Source: Flammula alnicola (taxonomy: Eukaryota > Basidiomycota > Agaricomycetes > Agaricales > Strophariaceae). From it: DNA of 64,000 nt. The stretch spans positions 62,001 to 126,000 of the forward strand of contig JADNRV010000082.1 in NCBI GenBank assembly GCA_015499995.1, written 5' to 3'. A model generated the notes under the pieces. It did no database searches. It was given only the letters and a program-made list of their open reading frames with translations, and had not been told where the DNA came from. Of this stretch, positions 46,401 to 59,100 are shown piece after piece (within the stretch, counting starts at the first letter, position 1; each line of letters starts with the position of its first letter). The position numbers were made by a program, and so were the translations under genes.

Positions 46401-48277
46401 ATAATTTCCTGAGAATGTAGTGTCATACACAGCGAATTACCCTCGTACTTCTCTTTGTCCAGGGCTCAAATCGAATACTCACTCAGCTGCACGAGTGTAG
46501 GATCCACTAGCTGGTTGGCCGGAAATGATTGCCATGCTTCGTATTATTTCAAAATTTATATGTCGACATTGCACAGCGCGGCAATAGATTGAAAGCCGCG
46601 GTTCATTTCCTTAAATCCTGGTGAAAGGTGGGGTCAATGATCTGGTGTTAAGACAAAGAGGTGTTGCAGTATTGTTTTGAGTTCGTCTCATGATAGCCTA
46701 TAGAAGCTTGTTTCCAGTCCGATTCCAGGAGATCAGGCAGGATTAATTCCATGTCCTCTTGCAGCTGCCATCTGCAGGCACCATCTTATACACCGACGGA
46801 GCGAGAAATGACACCCGTGTGAAAGGGGAAGTTGCTCAATCATCCACATCCATCTACTCCAGATTTCAGGCTGAAAGAAAAGTCAAAGGCTGATCGAGAT
46901 GCCAGCGCCTGTCAAAAAAAAAAGTCTCGCCTTAGTTCGAGAAAAATCCTGACCTAAATCTCCAGGCCATCCGGATTCCAAGAACCTGATTGCATTTTCA
47001 CGAAAGATTGGTGATGGGAATACTGACTGGCTGAGGAAAGCATTTATCGAATCGTAAGATATGAAATATGTTGAGAACCGTATAGACAACGTTACAACCC
47101 TTAGCCCGGAGAGTACGTCCGAGTGAATTGACGACCAATCGCGGCGTATTGATTGTTTTTAGCTCCGTTCACGGCCAACTGGAAGGAAACTTATGAAAAG
47201 CAAAAAAACTTTTTGTTAGCTACAGATTGAACTGAAACGGGGGATTATTACTAGCCAAGAAAATGGGAATTTTGGGGTTTATAGCACCGTCTGCCCGACG
47301 AGGCGCCGCAGAGTGAATCGTGGTCATGGCAAAGATCAAGCTGCATCGAACAGTGAATGATTGGGGGTCGCAAGCATATCGAATTAGGGTGTATATTTTC
47401 ACAGAAAAAGAAAAACAGAATTGATTCTTCAGAAATTCAACGCGCTTCTGAAATCTCCGCTAAATTTTAGGTATGGGATGCATGGAGCCTCTGTCATTTG
47501 GACACCCGCGAAGTATTCAACTTTTGTTTCGTTCGGCGCCTATTCGGCAAACCATTTTCAGATTCCGCTTGAGCCTGAGGCCGACCCATCACCGAAATCG
47601 GCTCTGTACGCATGTTCGTCGGGCAGAATGTTACATCTCGACGTCCTCCTCCATGTTGCGCCATCTTTCTCGGCGATCAAGGCCATTAAAGAGGTGTACG
47701 CTCACCAAAGGTGCAACCGTGCTGTATGGGCGCGCTGCACAACTCTGAAGCTCTGCAGGCTCTGTCTAAAAATGAAGTCCCCGTTGCCTTGCGAAATGGA
47801 GAATCCAGATACACTAGTACTGATACAGGTTCACTAGCCAAAAGCAATGACTCGAATCTGTTTTACCCTAACACCGCTTGGTTTTGTCTCGCCAACGAGT
47901 GTACAAAACTGATTTGAACCAAAGTTCTACCTTTTCATCAAGATAAAGCGTTTGGCAGGTAGTGACTCATCATATGGTTGAAATCCGATCCCGGCGCGCT
48001 TATTTCATGGCAAAATGCGGAAACGAGCTCGAGATTCCTCTAACATATTCCAGCCTCTAAAATCCCTTGAGCCCTTCGGAAAGACGGCGTTTTGCCCCAA
48101 ATGGTAGCTAGGTGAGTTAATGTTGTTGATTTGCTGCGCTATAGGATCTGACAAGATCTCTACTTGGAAAATGCGTGCTTTACAAAGAAATCATTCATAT
48201 TTGGATTGCCACACTGCCGAAAATTCGTTCCTTGGGTTACACCCTACAAAATGCTATGGTTTGCCGGGCCACGAGGG
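43497..48277. other. Gene-poor stretch without a recognisable gene
   Basis: Several open frames of 60-150 codons occur on both strands, but none has family motifs or a coherent exon structure. One patch near 46788 reads ILYTDGARNDT, faintly like the first motif of retroelement RNase H. Another near 45510 reads MEDLGMYCTFERGMLDGLLI before a GTGAGT. Neither is enough to call a gene. Decayed mobile-element sequence is the likeliest content. Confidence 0.45.
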
Positions 48278-48377
48278 TATAAAAGCAAAGCCCTGATCAG
48301 CTTTACATCCTCACTTTCCTCATCGTTTTCAATTCCTTCACATTTCAACTCCTCACCTTTCCTCAGATATTTTCAAC
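48278..48377 (+). promoter_or_regulatory. Core promoter of the GNAT gene
   Basis: TATAAAAG lies at 48278-48285, 93 bp before the ATG. It is followed by a pyrimidine-rich leader typical of strongly expressed fungal genes. Confidence 0.55.
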
Positions 48378-49498
48378 ATGTCGTCCTCAGATATTCAGGT
48401 CCAATACGTGACTCGAGCGAGTCAATTCCCATCCTTCGCGAGGGATGTTCTAGAAGCAGACCCGGTCAAGTCGAACGTGATCCTGCCTACACTGAACAAG
48501 TGTATAGCGAAGGAGCGCAACGGTCAGACCCCAAACGACCACCTATGGATTGTGGTATACACCATCCGGGAAGTATTGTTTATCGCCTCTTGCACAGACG
48601 GTTACATGGGCAAATATCCCATCTTTCTATTCACTCCCATCCCGTACTCCCACCTTCGTCGCGACACTATCGTCCCCGCCCTTCGTCGCCTTGCCAGCAC
48701 ACTCCACAGACATGTTCCCGCCGTGAGCCGGGTCTACTCGGTCTTTGGGCCAGAGATTGTGGCCAGGACGTTCTGCAGTCTCTGGACACAGCGCACGGGT
48801 ATCCCTGAAGTGCTTGAGCCTTACTACCTGGCTAAGATCAGCTTTGCTACAGTGGAGACCCTCATCAACAGGAGGCTACCAACGTTCCCCGACGAATTTA
48901 CCGAACTTCGTCCTGCCTCTCGCGAGGACATTCCCGCTCTTTCTGAGCTGTGCTACTTGTTCGCCGGAGAGAGTGTATGTCTTTCTTCCTGTCACATCCA
49001 TCTGATTCAAAACTAATTTGTTCTTCATCTAGCCTCCATTCGTCCTCGAACCCGCCAGTGCCGTGCAAGAGGCAAACATCTTGGTGATGAACGGGGAGGC
49101 ATGGGTTTACACTGTCTCGCGACCTGGGCAGCCCACCCGCATTGCTTCAATGGTGGCCTTCACTAGGAACACCGATAGGATGGCTACCATCACCAAGGTG
49201 TACACGCACCCGGACTTCCGCGGTCAGCGTCGGGCTGAACGTCTCGTGAGGGATGTCTGCAAACAGTACGTTCTCATTTCTAATTCAAGCAAGCAGAACA
49301 TTTCTCATTTCTTTTTACAGACTCCTTACCAGCAAGAGATGTGTGTCGCTCTTTGTTGGGGTAGACAACAAGGCCGCCAATGTGTATCGTCGGGTTGGAT
49401 TCGTTGGCCTGGATGACAACGCCCCGCCTGTTGAAGGTGTTGACCCTTGGATCGAGATTGGGTTCGACACCAACTACGTCGAGCTCGGCCACTGGTAA
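48378..49498 (+). CDS. GNAT-fold N-acetyltransferase
   Basis: Three exons (48378-48974, 49033-49265, 49321-49498) give 335 residues. The N-terminal 180 residues form a conserved fungal half-domain with no recognised motif. The C-terminal half is an acetyl-CoA-dependent GNAT domain: ITKVYTHPDFRGQRRAERLV contains the basic R-G-x-R-x-A variant of the pyrophosphate-binding loop, and VGVDNKAANVYRRVGFVG is the usual beta5-alpha4 segment. It is probably cytosolic. The acceptor (amine, amino acid, peptide or toxic compound) cannot be told. It has no frame defects and a clear TATA element. Confidence 0.85.
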
Positions 49499-50310
49499 TT
49501 CCACTATTCTATCCCCGCCAAAATCTTAGAGTTTGCAAGCTCTTGCTTGCTAGATACTATTACCCATACCCCCTCATAATTATCTGCCTTCTCTTTTCTC
49601 GTGTTCCTGTTTTCGTTTGTACTCTAGATGCTGAAGTCTGTTTACTATCGGTTTCGCTAGTACGTTTTTAATACGCTCCCATCTGCTTTCTGCTTTCCGT
49701 ACGGGTTTTCCATATATCAATGTTTCTTTTCTTCTTCTCACTCCATTCATGGCCTCCCCTATGTGTAGCATATCTATATCGGTCACTCTACTGTATAATC
49801 TATCGGATTAGCGCTCTTCTCACTCCCATTCAGATATCTGACCTAGAATATAACTTCGATTTGACATCCTCGCGCATTGATCTCATTTTCAATCATAACC
49901 TGTCCTCCAATCATTGATCCGGTCGAATGCCACCAGTCAGTTTTGAATTAGAAGGCGATAGCATGAGGGGAGGGGTTGATTCCAAGGTAGTCATACATAA
50001 GGCACGATCACAATAGCGTCGGCGCCGACATTATCCGTTGGTGAACTTGAGAAGATCTTTCCAAGATTAAGTGGAAGAGATATACGGTATGAACAAAGCC
50101 CAACAAACAGTCCCAGGTGTGTCGAGGGGTATGATCAGGTGATTTATGCTTGTCGCATAGCTATTACCAGGTGCAAGGTACTTCAAACGACTGATATGGA
50201 TGATAAAACATGGTCATGAATATGTAAGAGCAGTTGAATCATAAGATACAAAATACACACGTGTTGCAGTCGACCTGTGTCTACGCGCGTATTTTCCGAT
50301 GACCAAGGCG
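49499..50310. other. 3' flanks of two convergent genes
   Basis: The segment is A/T- and C/T-rich. No gene or repeat was recognised. Confidence 0.55.
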
Positions 50311-50820
50311 CTATGAGGCACCTCGTTTCCGAAAGATTGCCTGAGCCTGTTCTGCGAGAGATTTTTCCACTTCTTCCGTGGAGACCTTTCCATTCCATAT
50401 GGAAGTGTTAGGCGCTTATCGTATGCTTAAGGCAGTGTTGGCAAACGCACCTGCTGTTTCTCGACGGGCGTCGTTGGCAAACCCAGCGCCTCTCGCTCAG
50501 CCATGATCTGCGGGAACACGTTGATTAATTAACTCAATGCCAACCACTCTGTGTATGTGAAACGGCGTACCTCTGAAGTCTCCGTGTGATGAGAGTTATG
50601 TCTTCAAAATGAAATGCAAAAGGGTGTGCTCACCTCTGCCTCGTTTCATGGTGTCCCGATGGACCATGATCGACATAACTACACCATAGACAGATAGTGC
50701 GGCTAATGAGTACACCACGCCGCGATGGAGTATGTCTGCCAAAGGCAGTCGCGCCATGAAGTCCGATGGGAATACGTTTTGAAGTTGGATTCCAGGCCGG
50801 TAATTTTTGGAAGACTCCAT
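50311..50820 (-). CDS. Small mitochondrial membrane protein, Cox14-like
   Basis: A 106-residue protein is assembled from exons 50634-50820, 50571-50572, 50451-50507 and 50311-50385. QNVFPSDFMARLPLADILHR leads into one membrane span (VVYSLAALSVYGVVMSIMV) and then HRDTMKRGRE. Short fungal proteins with a single span followed by H-x-x-x-x-R-G-R resemble Cox14, a cytochrome oxidase assembly factor of the inner mitochondrial membrane. The second exon would be only two bases (AG), which completes the Glu codon between RGR and IMAEREALGLPTTP. It is flanked by CTTCAG and GTACGC and by introns of 61 and 63 nt. If that junction is not used, the frame ends 16 codons later. Family assignment is tentative. 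Confidence 0.6.
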
Positions 50821-51043
50821 GTATGGCTGTGTTTGGAATGGAAGTCATCGGTCAAGATTGACAACAAACAATCCATACGCCCACAAATTCGAAAATGAAG
50901 TTCAAGTTGTACAGCCTCTAACACGTTGCACTTTGACCAGAAAGCTCTCTGTGTCGGAACTTGTGTAGTACCCGCGCGACCACCTGATTCCGGGGTTAAA
51001 TTCCAACAAGCTGCTCAAGCACATCTGCTTCTAGCGCAATGTT

Positions 51044-53100
51044 ATGTCGGAAGTCCAAGATAGAGTGAAGGTTCTGTTGGAGTGGTGTGCGGCCAATTCC
51101 ATCTTCATCGATTCGCAGATACGCGTCGGATCTAACTCTCAAGCCGGGATTGGGGTATTTTCAGAGGATTGTTTCATACCTCCCCAGACTACCCGTGCGT
51201 GTCTGTACGATCTGGTGCGATGCCTAACATTGATGTGTTAAAATTTTCATGGCGTTATCACTTCGATCCATCTAGTGGTCAGAATACGCAAGGACTCTGT
51301 ACTTTCAGTCCGGACGTGTTCCCTGGCAGGCGTCATCCCGAGCAACCCGTACGGCCTTGCGGCGCAGCTTTCTCTGTCACTCGCGCTCCACGTTGAGATG
51401 TACGTCAAACAATTTTCCAGCAACTTGGAATTTGAAAGCGTACTTTTCCCATTGCTAACCGCGATCCCCGTCGTAGACTGAAGGGAAGGCAGTCCAGATG
51501 GCACGGTTATTTACAGTCCTTGCCGGTCGGTGTCATGGACTTGCCTCTATTTTGGGATCTGCACACAGATGCTAACGAAAACGAGGATGGCTCGGGGGCG
51601 CTTACTTGGCTTAGAGGCACCGAAGCGAGAAAAATTATTTTTGGGAGGACGGAAAATGGTGCAACGAAGCTGGTATGTCGGCTTATTACTAAGCCTCCGG
51701 ACAGCTGGACTTAGACATGTACCTTTGGCAACTGGGAACAGGAGGAAGTTACTTGTTTCTACTACGACGTAGCCAAGCCTTTGCTTCTGCATTATACGGA
51801 AGTGTGGCGACAGGATGCCTCTACGAGGATGCCTACTCTGTTGGATTTCTACCGCGCGTTCTCGCTAGTTTCGTCAAGAGCTTTCCTTGTCGACGCCTAT
51901 CATGGTCTATCCATGGTCCCCATCGCAGACGCGTATGTAATGAATCACCGGATTAACGTCTACCGTGATTGATATCAGATATCTAGTTTCAATCACGTCC
52001 TAGAAAACCATGTGCATCTCGAAGTGAGGGTGTTCCAATCATGATTTGTGCTCCGTTTCTCAGCAATCCTTATACAGAGCGACTATAATGTTTGTCCCGA
52101 ATGCGGATCCTTGCATGAATGTCCTCACGACCGAGACGAAGACACCGCCGACGAGGCGAGAGCCCCGCAGATCCCGAAAATCCAGGACGACGATCACAAT
52201 CTGTTCTACGAGATGGTCTCCAATTCGGGGATACCGCCTCTAACAGAGATTTTCAATACCTACGGGGAGGAGTTGACCAATGCCGAATTGTTGAACCAGT
52301 ACGGGTTCATTCTGGACGTGAATGACAACGATCGGCTGTCATGGACATTGGATGAAATTATCCACATCCTCTCACCAGGAGCTTACACTGAAAATTCCCT
52401 CCAAAGCCTTGTTGTAGATATTCGCCGGGTTATATCTTGCCTGCCTGAAGGACACTCTGTATTCAGTGACTCTCAGCTCATTTACCACGAGGCTTCGGCG
52501 GAAGAAAAATTCTGCTTGAGTGAAGAAGGGACTATGTCCCATCAACTCTGGGCTGTCTTATTTGGGTTGTCCTTCCGCCGAAACCTCTCTCGGTCACCGG
52601 AAATTGATATTTCCAGAACGCTACATGCTGTTCTGGATCTTCAGACTCGGGCGGAAAACTTGGATGGCAATGATGAAGACGACAGTGATACGGACGACCG
52701 CGACGATAGGTATCCTACCGAAACGCTCGACCAGCCTGATCAAATGGCGCTCAAACTCTTACTCGATGTTTGTCAATTGGCGGTGAAACTATGCACCATG
52801 CGGAAAGCCAACAGTGGCAGAGAAGAATTTGGCGGAATGGGGCTGTCTGATGTGATGGAAGTAAGTCCGCCAATCCTTTTTTTCTTCTGAATTTTGGGTT
52901 CCATTTTTGTCGACATCTGTTCTTTTCATCATATCTAGGAGATTCCGGATAGCAGTATCCGTACGCGTCTGGCGATCTCGCTGTTGATGGGGGAGCGCTC
53001 GGTATTGGACTGCTGTGAGGCAGCGTGGATGGCTTTATTGTCGTCTGCGACGCGTCTTCTAGAGGGTTTCGCGCCAGCGCCACTATTTGGAATTTCATAA
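51044..53100 (+). CDS. SET-domain protein lysine methyltransferase
   Basis: Seven exons (51044-51194, 51276-51399, 51477-51672, 51715-51932, 51987-52023, 52078-52860, 52939-53100) give 556 residues without frame breaks. The SET domain is split by an insert, as in the SETD6/Rkm/Rubisco-methyltransferase group. N-terminal: VGSNSQAGIGVFSEDCF. Middle: GRQSRWHGYLQSLP and FYYDVAKPLLLHYTEVW. Then SSRAFLVDAYHGLSMVPIADAFNHV, where the final AFNH corresponds to the SAM-binding D-x-x-N-H-like motif. CPECGSLHECPHD follows directly and looks like a post-SET cysteine cluster. The C-terminal half is helical with an acidic linker. The likely substrate is a ribosomal or other non-histone protein, by family analogy only. 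Confidence 0.85.
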
Positions 53101-53944
53101 GTAATAGAAGCTTGTCTGGAGGCATTCATTTGTGTACCCTGCGGACATGGCCCATGGGGATTGACGTGAACAGGTACGCCATCCGATCTGCCAAACTTTA
53201 GCGCTGTGGGTCTGTCGTAATATCATCACATCCTGCCCTTTGTATCTATGGCTGATTCCGTTCATCGCCTCATCATCTGAATCACAGTATGTGCGACATC
53301 GATTGTGCGACATTTAGCGGTGTGATAAATCCGCGACTCTTCGAGGAGATTGTTATTGCGTGCTTATGGTATCGTCGAACGATTGCTCAGTCATGGCGTA
53401 CGCGAGGTGTAGAGCGTGGTCGCGGCTATCGGGTTGACGTTTCTTTCCGAAATTTACAACCGACTTAAAACCTCTAGAGCAGCCTCGCACACATAGATTC
53501 GCAAATTCTTTTTTCATCGTGCGAGGAAGAAGACTTCGCAGGGAAGAAGAGGATAGCAGTGGACGGGAATAATACGGACTTCGAAGAGGGGCATGTGCCC
53601 CTGCTTGATCTTTAGTGAAGGCACGACCCCCGAAACTAAGATCCAGGAGTTCACAAAAAGCTTATAATTTCTCAAGTTGTCATGAATCAGGAATCAGTGT
53701 TTCAGTAAATGGACGACCTTGTTCCAACGATGGTCGTCCTTTGTACAGAGCCTTTGTATTTAGCACGTGACCCATATCCCTTTTTATTTGTGACTGTTGC
53801 GGCATTTCACCCGATCAGAAATCGGTTAATCAATCGAACAATGAACTCATGAAAGCCCGGCCAACTTTTCTTTTCTTTCATCCCACATACTACTCCTCTT
53901 TTTTTTCTTGCAGTCTATACACCTTTGAACATATCCTTTACTTC
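53101..53944. other. Intergenic, kinase promoter region
   Basis: No gene. A C/T- and T-rich stretch (53861-53945) precedes the kinase start and is the probable leader. Confidence 0.5.
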
Positions 53945-55538
<1,594 letters not shown>

Positions 55539-56106
55539 CGACCTTGCAAGGTAGAATTGCCACATTTCTTTTCTATCTACTGCTAGGGCTTCTGTATTTT
55601 GGACATTTCCTGCTTAAATACCAATCATTGTCAATGTGGCGCCAGTTAACACTATGTATGTTGCGCTAGGACTGTGCTCCTTTTTTATTTACTCGTTTAT
55701 GTATGTACGTTGCCAATGCCATGTCCATTGGGTTATGCTAGCCAGTGCCTGAACTCCAGCAGTTACTTTTATTGGTGCCAAGAATGTTTGTCGCAGCCAA
55801 ACAAAGCGTATCGGACACCCAAAAAATAATGCCGTACGAAACGAACGTTTCCCTTCAACACAGAGCGCGTCCGCCCTAATTGACCTCGGACGTCTTTTCA
55901 ACCGATTTCCTAGCTGCATTGGCTCTCGTTCTATCCAAGAATTGTCCCAAACCATCGGGGATCTCGCAAGATCGAGGTTTTGGTCTCCGTTTCTTACACC
56001 CGTGTGAGCACACACACGAAACACAAGCACCCAACCGCGAAAGCGCGGCATGTGCTGCGTCTGCTGCTATCTCTAGTCGGTGGCACTCTGCTTTAATGAG
56101 CCTTGA
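55539..56106. other. Intergenic between PKA and SWR1
   Basis: Nothing recognised apart from ordinary 3' and 5' flanks. Confidence 0.5.
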
Positions 56107-59100
56107 ATGTCTCGGAAGGGTATCAATGGGTTTGGGGCGGAGGCGAGTGGGAGCGGGAGTCGAGCTTCGGCGGTGACGAGGAATGGGACGCGTGGGTCTG
56201 CGAGGTTCGGGTTCAGCGGGGCAGCTGCGGCGGACGGCTCTGGGAAGGCTATGTATCGAGCTTCAAGGCCCGACGAACCTGTTGAGGTTACTGCAGAGAT
56301 GTTGGATGCCGAACGCGGTACGCTGCTTGTCGAGAACCAGGCGCGGTTGGACGGTACGATTGACAAACATGATGATATGGTATGTCCTTTTTTCTTTGCT
56401 TTCCTTGGGATGAACTGCTCTGATGCTTTTACACGTCCTTCAGGTCAGAGAGATGTTTCACTTGGAGAATTTCAAAAATATGCTTTTGTATAACCCCAAG
56501 GTGAATAAGATTGTTCGGTCGGATTCAAGAAATGAACTTACATATTACGACAGGAAGCTAAAATGATAACACGGCGGTTTTCAGAGAGGTCCGTTCTTTC
56601 ATATATCCCAAGGAAATCGCGGGTTCACGCTACTAATTATGTGTTCAGTACAAAGCCAGGTACGATCTCGTCGACAATACAGCGCCCATTGCAGGACCAT
56701 CCCGACAAACCCGCGGAAGACTCAACGAGCGTCGACAAATTCTCAAGAGCACCACAATATCCGCCCCTCTTCCAGCCACATCTCCTATAAAACGAAAACC
56801 CAAACCAAAAACTGCTGACAAACCCGACCTCGAAAATATTTTGGCCAGCGCTCGGAGCTATAAAGGGAAAGGCAAAGAAAAGATGACCTTCCACACGCCG
56901 GGGCTGCGGCTCACGTTGCAGGAGAACCTGGTGCTGAAGCGCCAGTGCCAGTGGAATCAGCTTCGGCTCCGGTCATCGAGGAATGGCCATCGACCATAGT
57001 CGTTCGGCGTAAACCCGATCGAAGAGGCCTTGCTCCGACCTCAGCACCACCGATTATCGCCCACGGCATCGACAATCTCGTCGAGCCGGTTTCAGCCCCG
57101 GCACCAAGTCAGGAAGAGTCGGTATCCGTTCGCGAATCCCCACGACGGAAGCCGAATGGGAATGTTCGCACACAAAATCTGAAAAGGACCGCGTCGGTCT
57201 CCGTTGATGTTCTGGAGCAACTAGAAAAATCTGCTGGCAACGTTTCGACAAATGGCACGAGCGAGGTTCTCGTCTGTCCTCCGCCGCCGCCGCCTGATGA
57301 GTCCATCTCCATCGGTATAGTGAGGCGAAGCGGAAGGTTGAGAGAACCTCCTGCTCCAAAACCATCCCCAAAACCTGTGATCAAACTCACAGTAAGCTTA
57401 ATCACCTTGCTTTAACTGTATTTGCTAAAATATCCTTAGGTTCGTCCGCCCGTGGACGACACACTTTTACCTCCTGCGACACCACCACCTTCAGATATTG
57501 CGCCACCACCACCATATTCCTTCCCATTAAGCTAAGCATCAAGCGAATCAAATTAATCGTTCGCAGACCTCCTCCAACCCTCACAAATCCCGACAGCGAG
57601 CCCCCAAACCGAAATTCAATTCATCTTTACACCAATTTCTGACGTCTTATATCAACCTCGATGAACATGACGCGCAGGCTTCGGCTCTTCAGCAAGAAGC
57701 CAAAGAAGAGGCCGAAATCCGCGAGCGCATCCAGCGGTTTCGCACCGAAGGAAGGTTTATCCCAGGCACGGACGTTCTGTTCGGCACAGAGTCTCATATC
57801 CCCCCCTATACAAGCCCGAAGCGGACGACGAAGGATATATGGGATGATATCGTGGAGGCTGTCATCGCGCGGGCTAAGACGCGACCGAAAAAGTCTGTTG
57901 GGAGGCAGATCGCTGCGCAGATTGCATCCAAAGTGCAGGCGTATTTCGATGCACAGCAGTCGAAGAAGATCAAAGCGAAGGAGGCGGAGGAGCGGCGGTT
58001 GCGGAACCTCGCGAAGTCGACGATGAAGTTGGTGATTGCGGAGTGGAAGAAGGCCGTTTATGTGAGTTGCTTTTGTTTTCGCTGTGATTGTTGGCAAAAA
58101 TATATGCTCATCGTCATTTCCGATTTTCCACAGCATATTCGAGAAAAACAGCGATTGGAACTCGAGGCGGAGGAGCGAAGGCTTGGTCATGCTCATCTTG
58201 ATGCTATTTTGGACCAGTCGGGCAGATCTTGGAGACACAACAAGGCGATTTGTCGAGAGGGGACCTTTATGGTTCTCGAAGTCGATCAGGCAGTATTGGA
58301 GATTTTGGAGACGAAGAGGACAATGACGAGGAGGATGAGGATGAGGAGGATGTCAGTGATGAGGAGGAAGAGGAGGAGGCAGGCGAAGAGGTTGACGATG
58401 AAGATCTCGAGCATCGAACGTCGACGAGCCTTCATTCCGGGCATGACGAAGAAGATGAAGACGCAGAAGACGGTGGAGAGAGTACCTCTGCGTTGTTAGG
58501 CAACCTGCTAACAAGGTCGCATTCATCGCCGCCAACGAGGTCTGAAACGCCAGAGGCTATACCCTCAGAAGGACGCGAAGAAGATGATCCGGAAGCATCG
58601 ACCACCCACCTTTTGAACGGAAACAGCACCCTCGACGATTTAGTTATGTACTCGGACTCGTCTTCAGAAGCAGACTTGGGAGACCTCATGCATCCTGATC
58701 CAGAAAGTTCACCTCAGCGCCTCCTCTACCTTCCCTTGCACGTCTGAAGGACGACCAAGCTGAAGAAGAAACTGAAGCACAACCTCCTTCGTTCAGTGCA
58801 AGTTTTGAAGTGGAAGAGACTGCCGAATTGTCGGTGGAAACGAGGACAACGTCCAGATCGCGATCTACGAGTCCTGCCGCTGACGTTGGTCTTTCTCGTT
58901 CTCGTTCTCGATCGCGCGAAGTGCGATTCTCAGTACCAAATTCATCGGATATGGAGGATGAGCGTGCTGTGGAAAACCCAATGATCTCGACGAAAGCCAG
59001 AGTCAGGTTGATGGGATGTCTCTGCTGAACCAGCAGATACGCCTATGGAAGTCGAGGAAGACCACGAGGAAAAGGAGCAAGACTCAGAGAAGGAGGGCGA

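Noticed and set aside
46760..46890. RNase H-like YTDGA motif suggesting a retroelement
   Set aside because: Only one motif is visible; no reverse transcriptase, integrase or long terminal repeat was found nearby.
47421..47837. 138-codon plus-strand frame
   Set aside because: No ATG context, domain or splice continuity; composition is not convincingly protein-like.
48164..48808. Long plus-strand frame overlapping the GNAT gene
   Set aside because: It overlaps the GNAT exon in another frame and spans its TATA box and leader.
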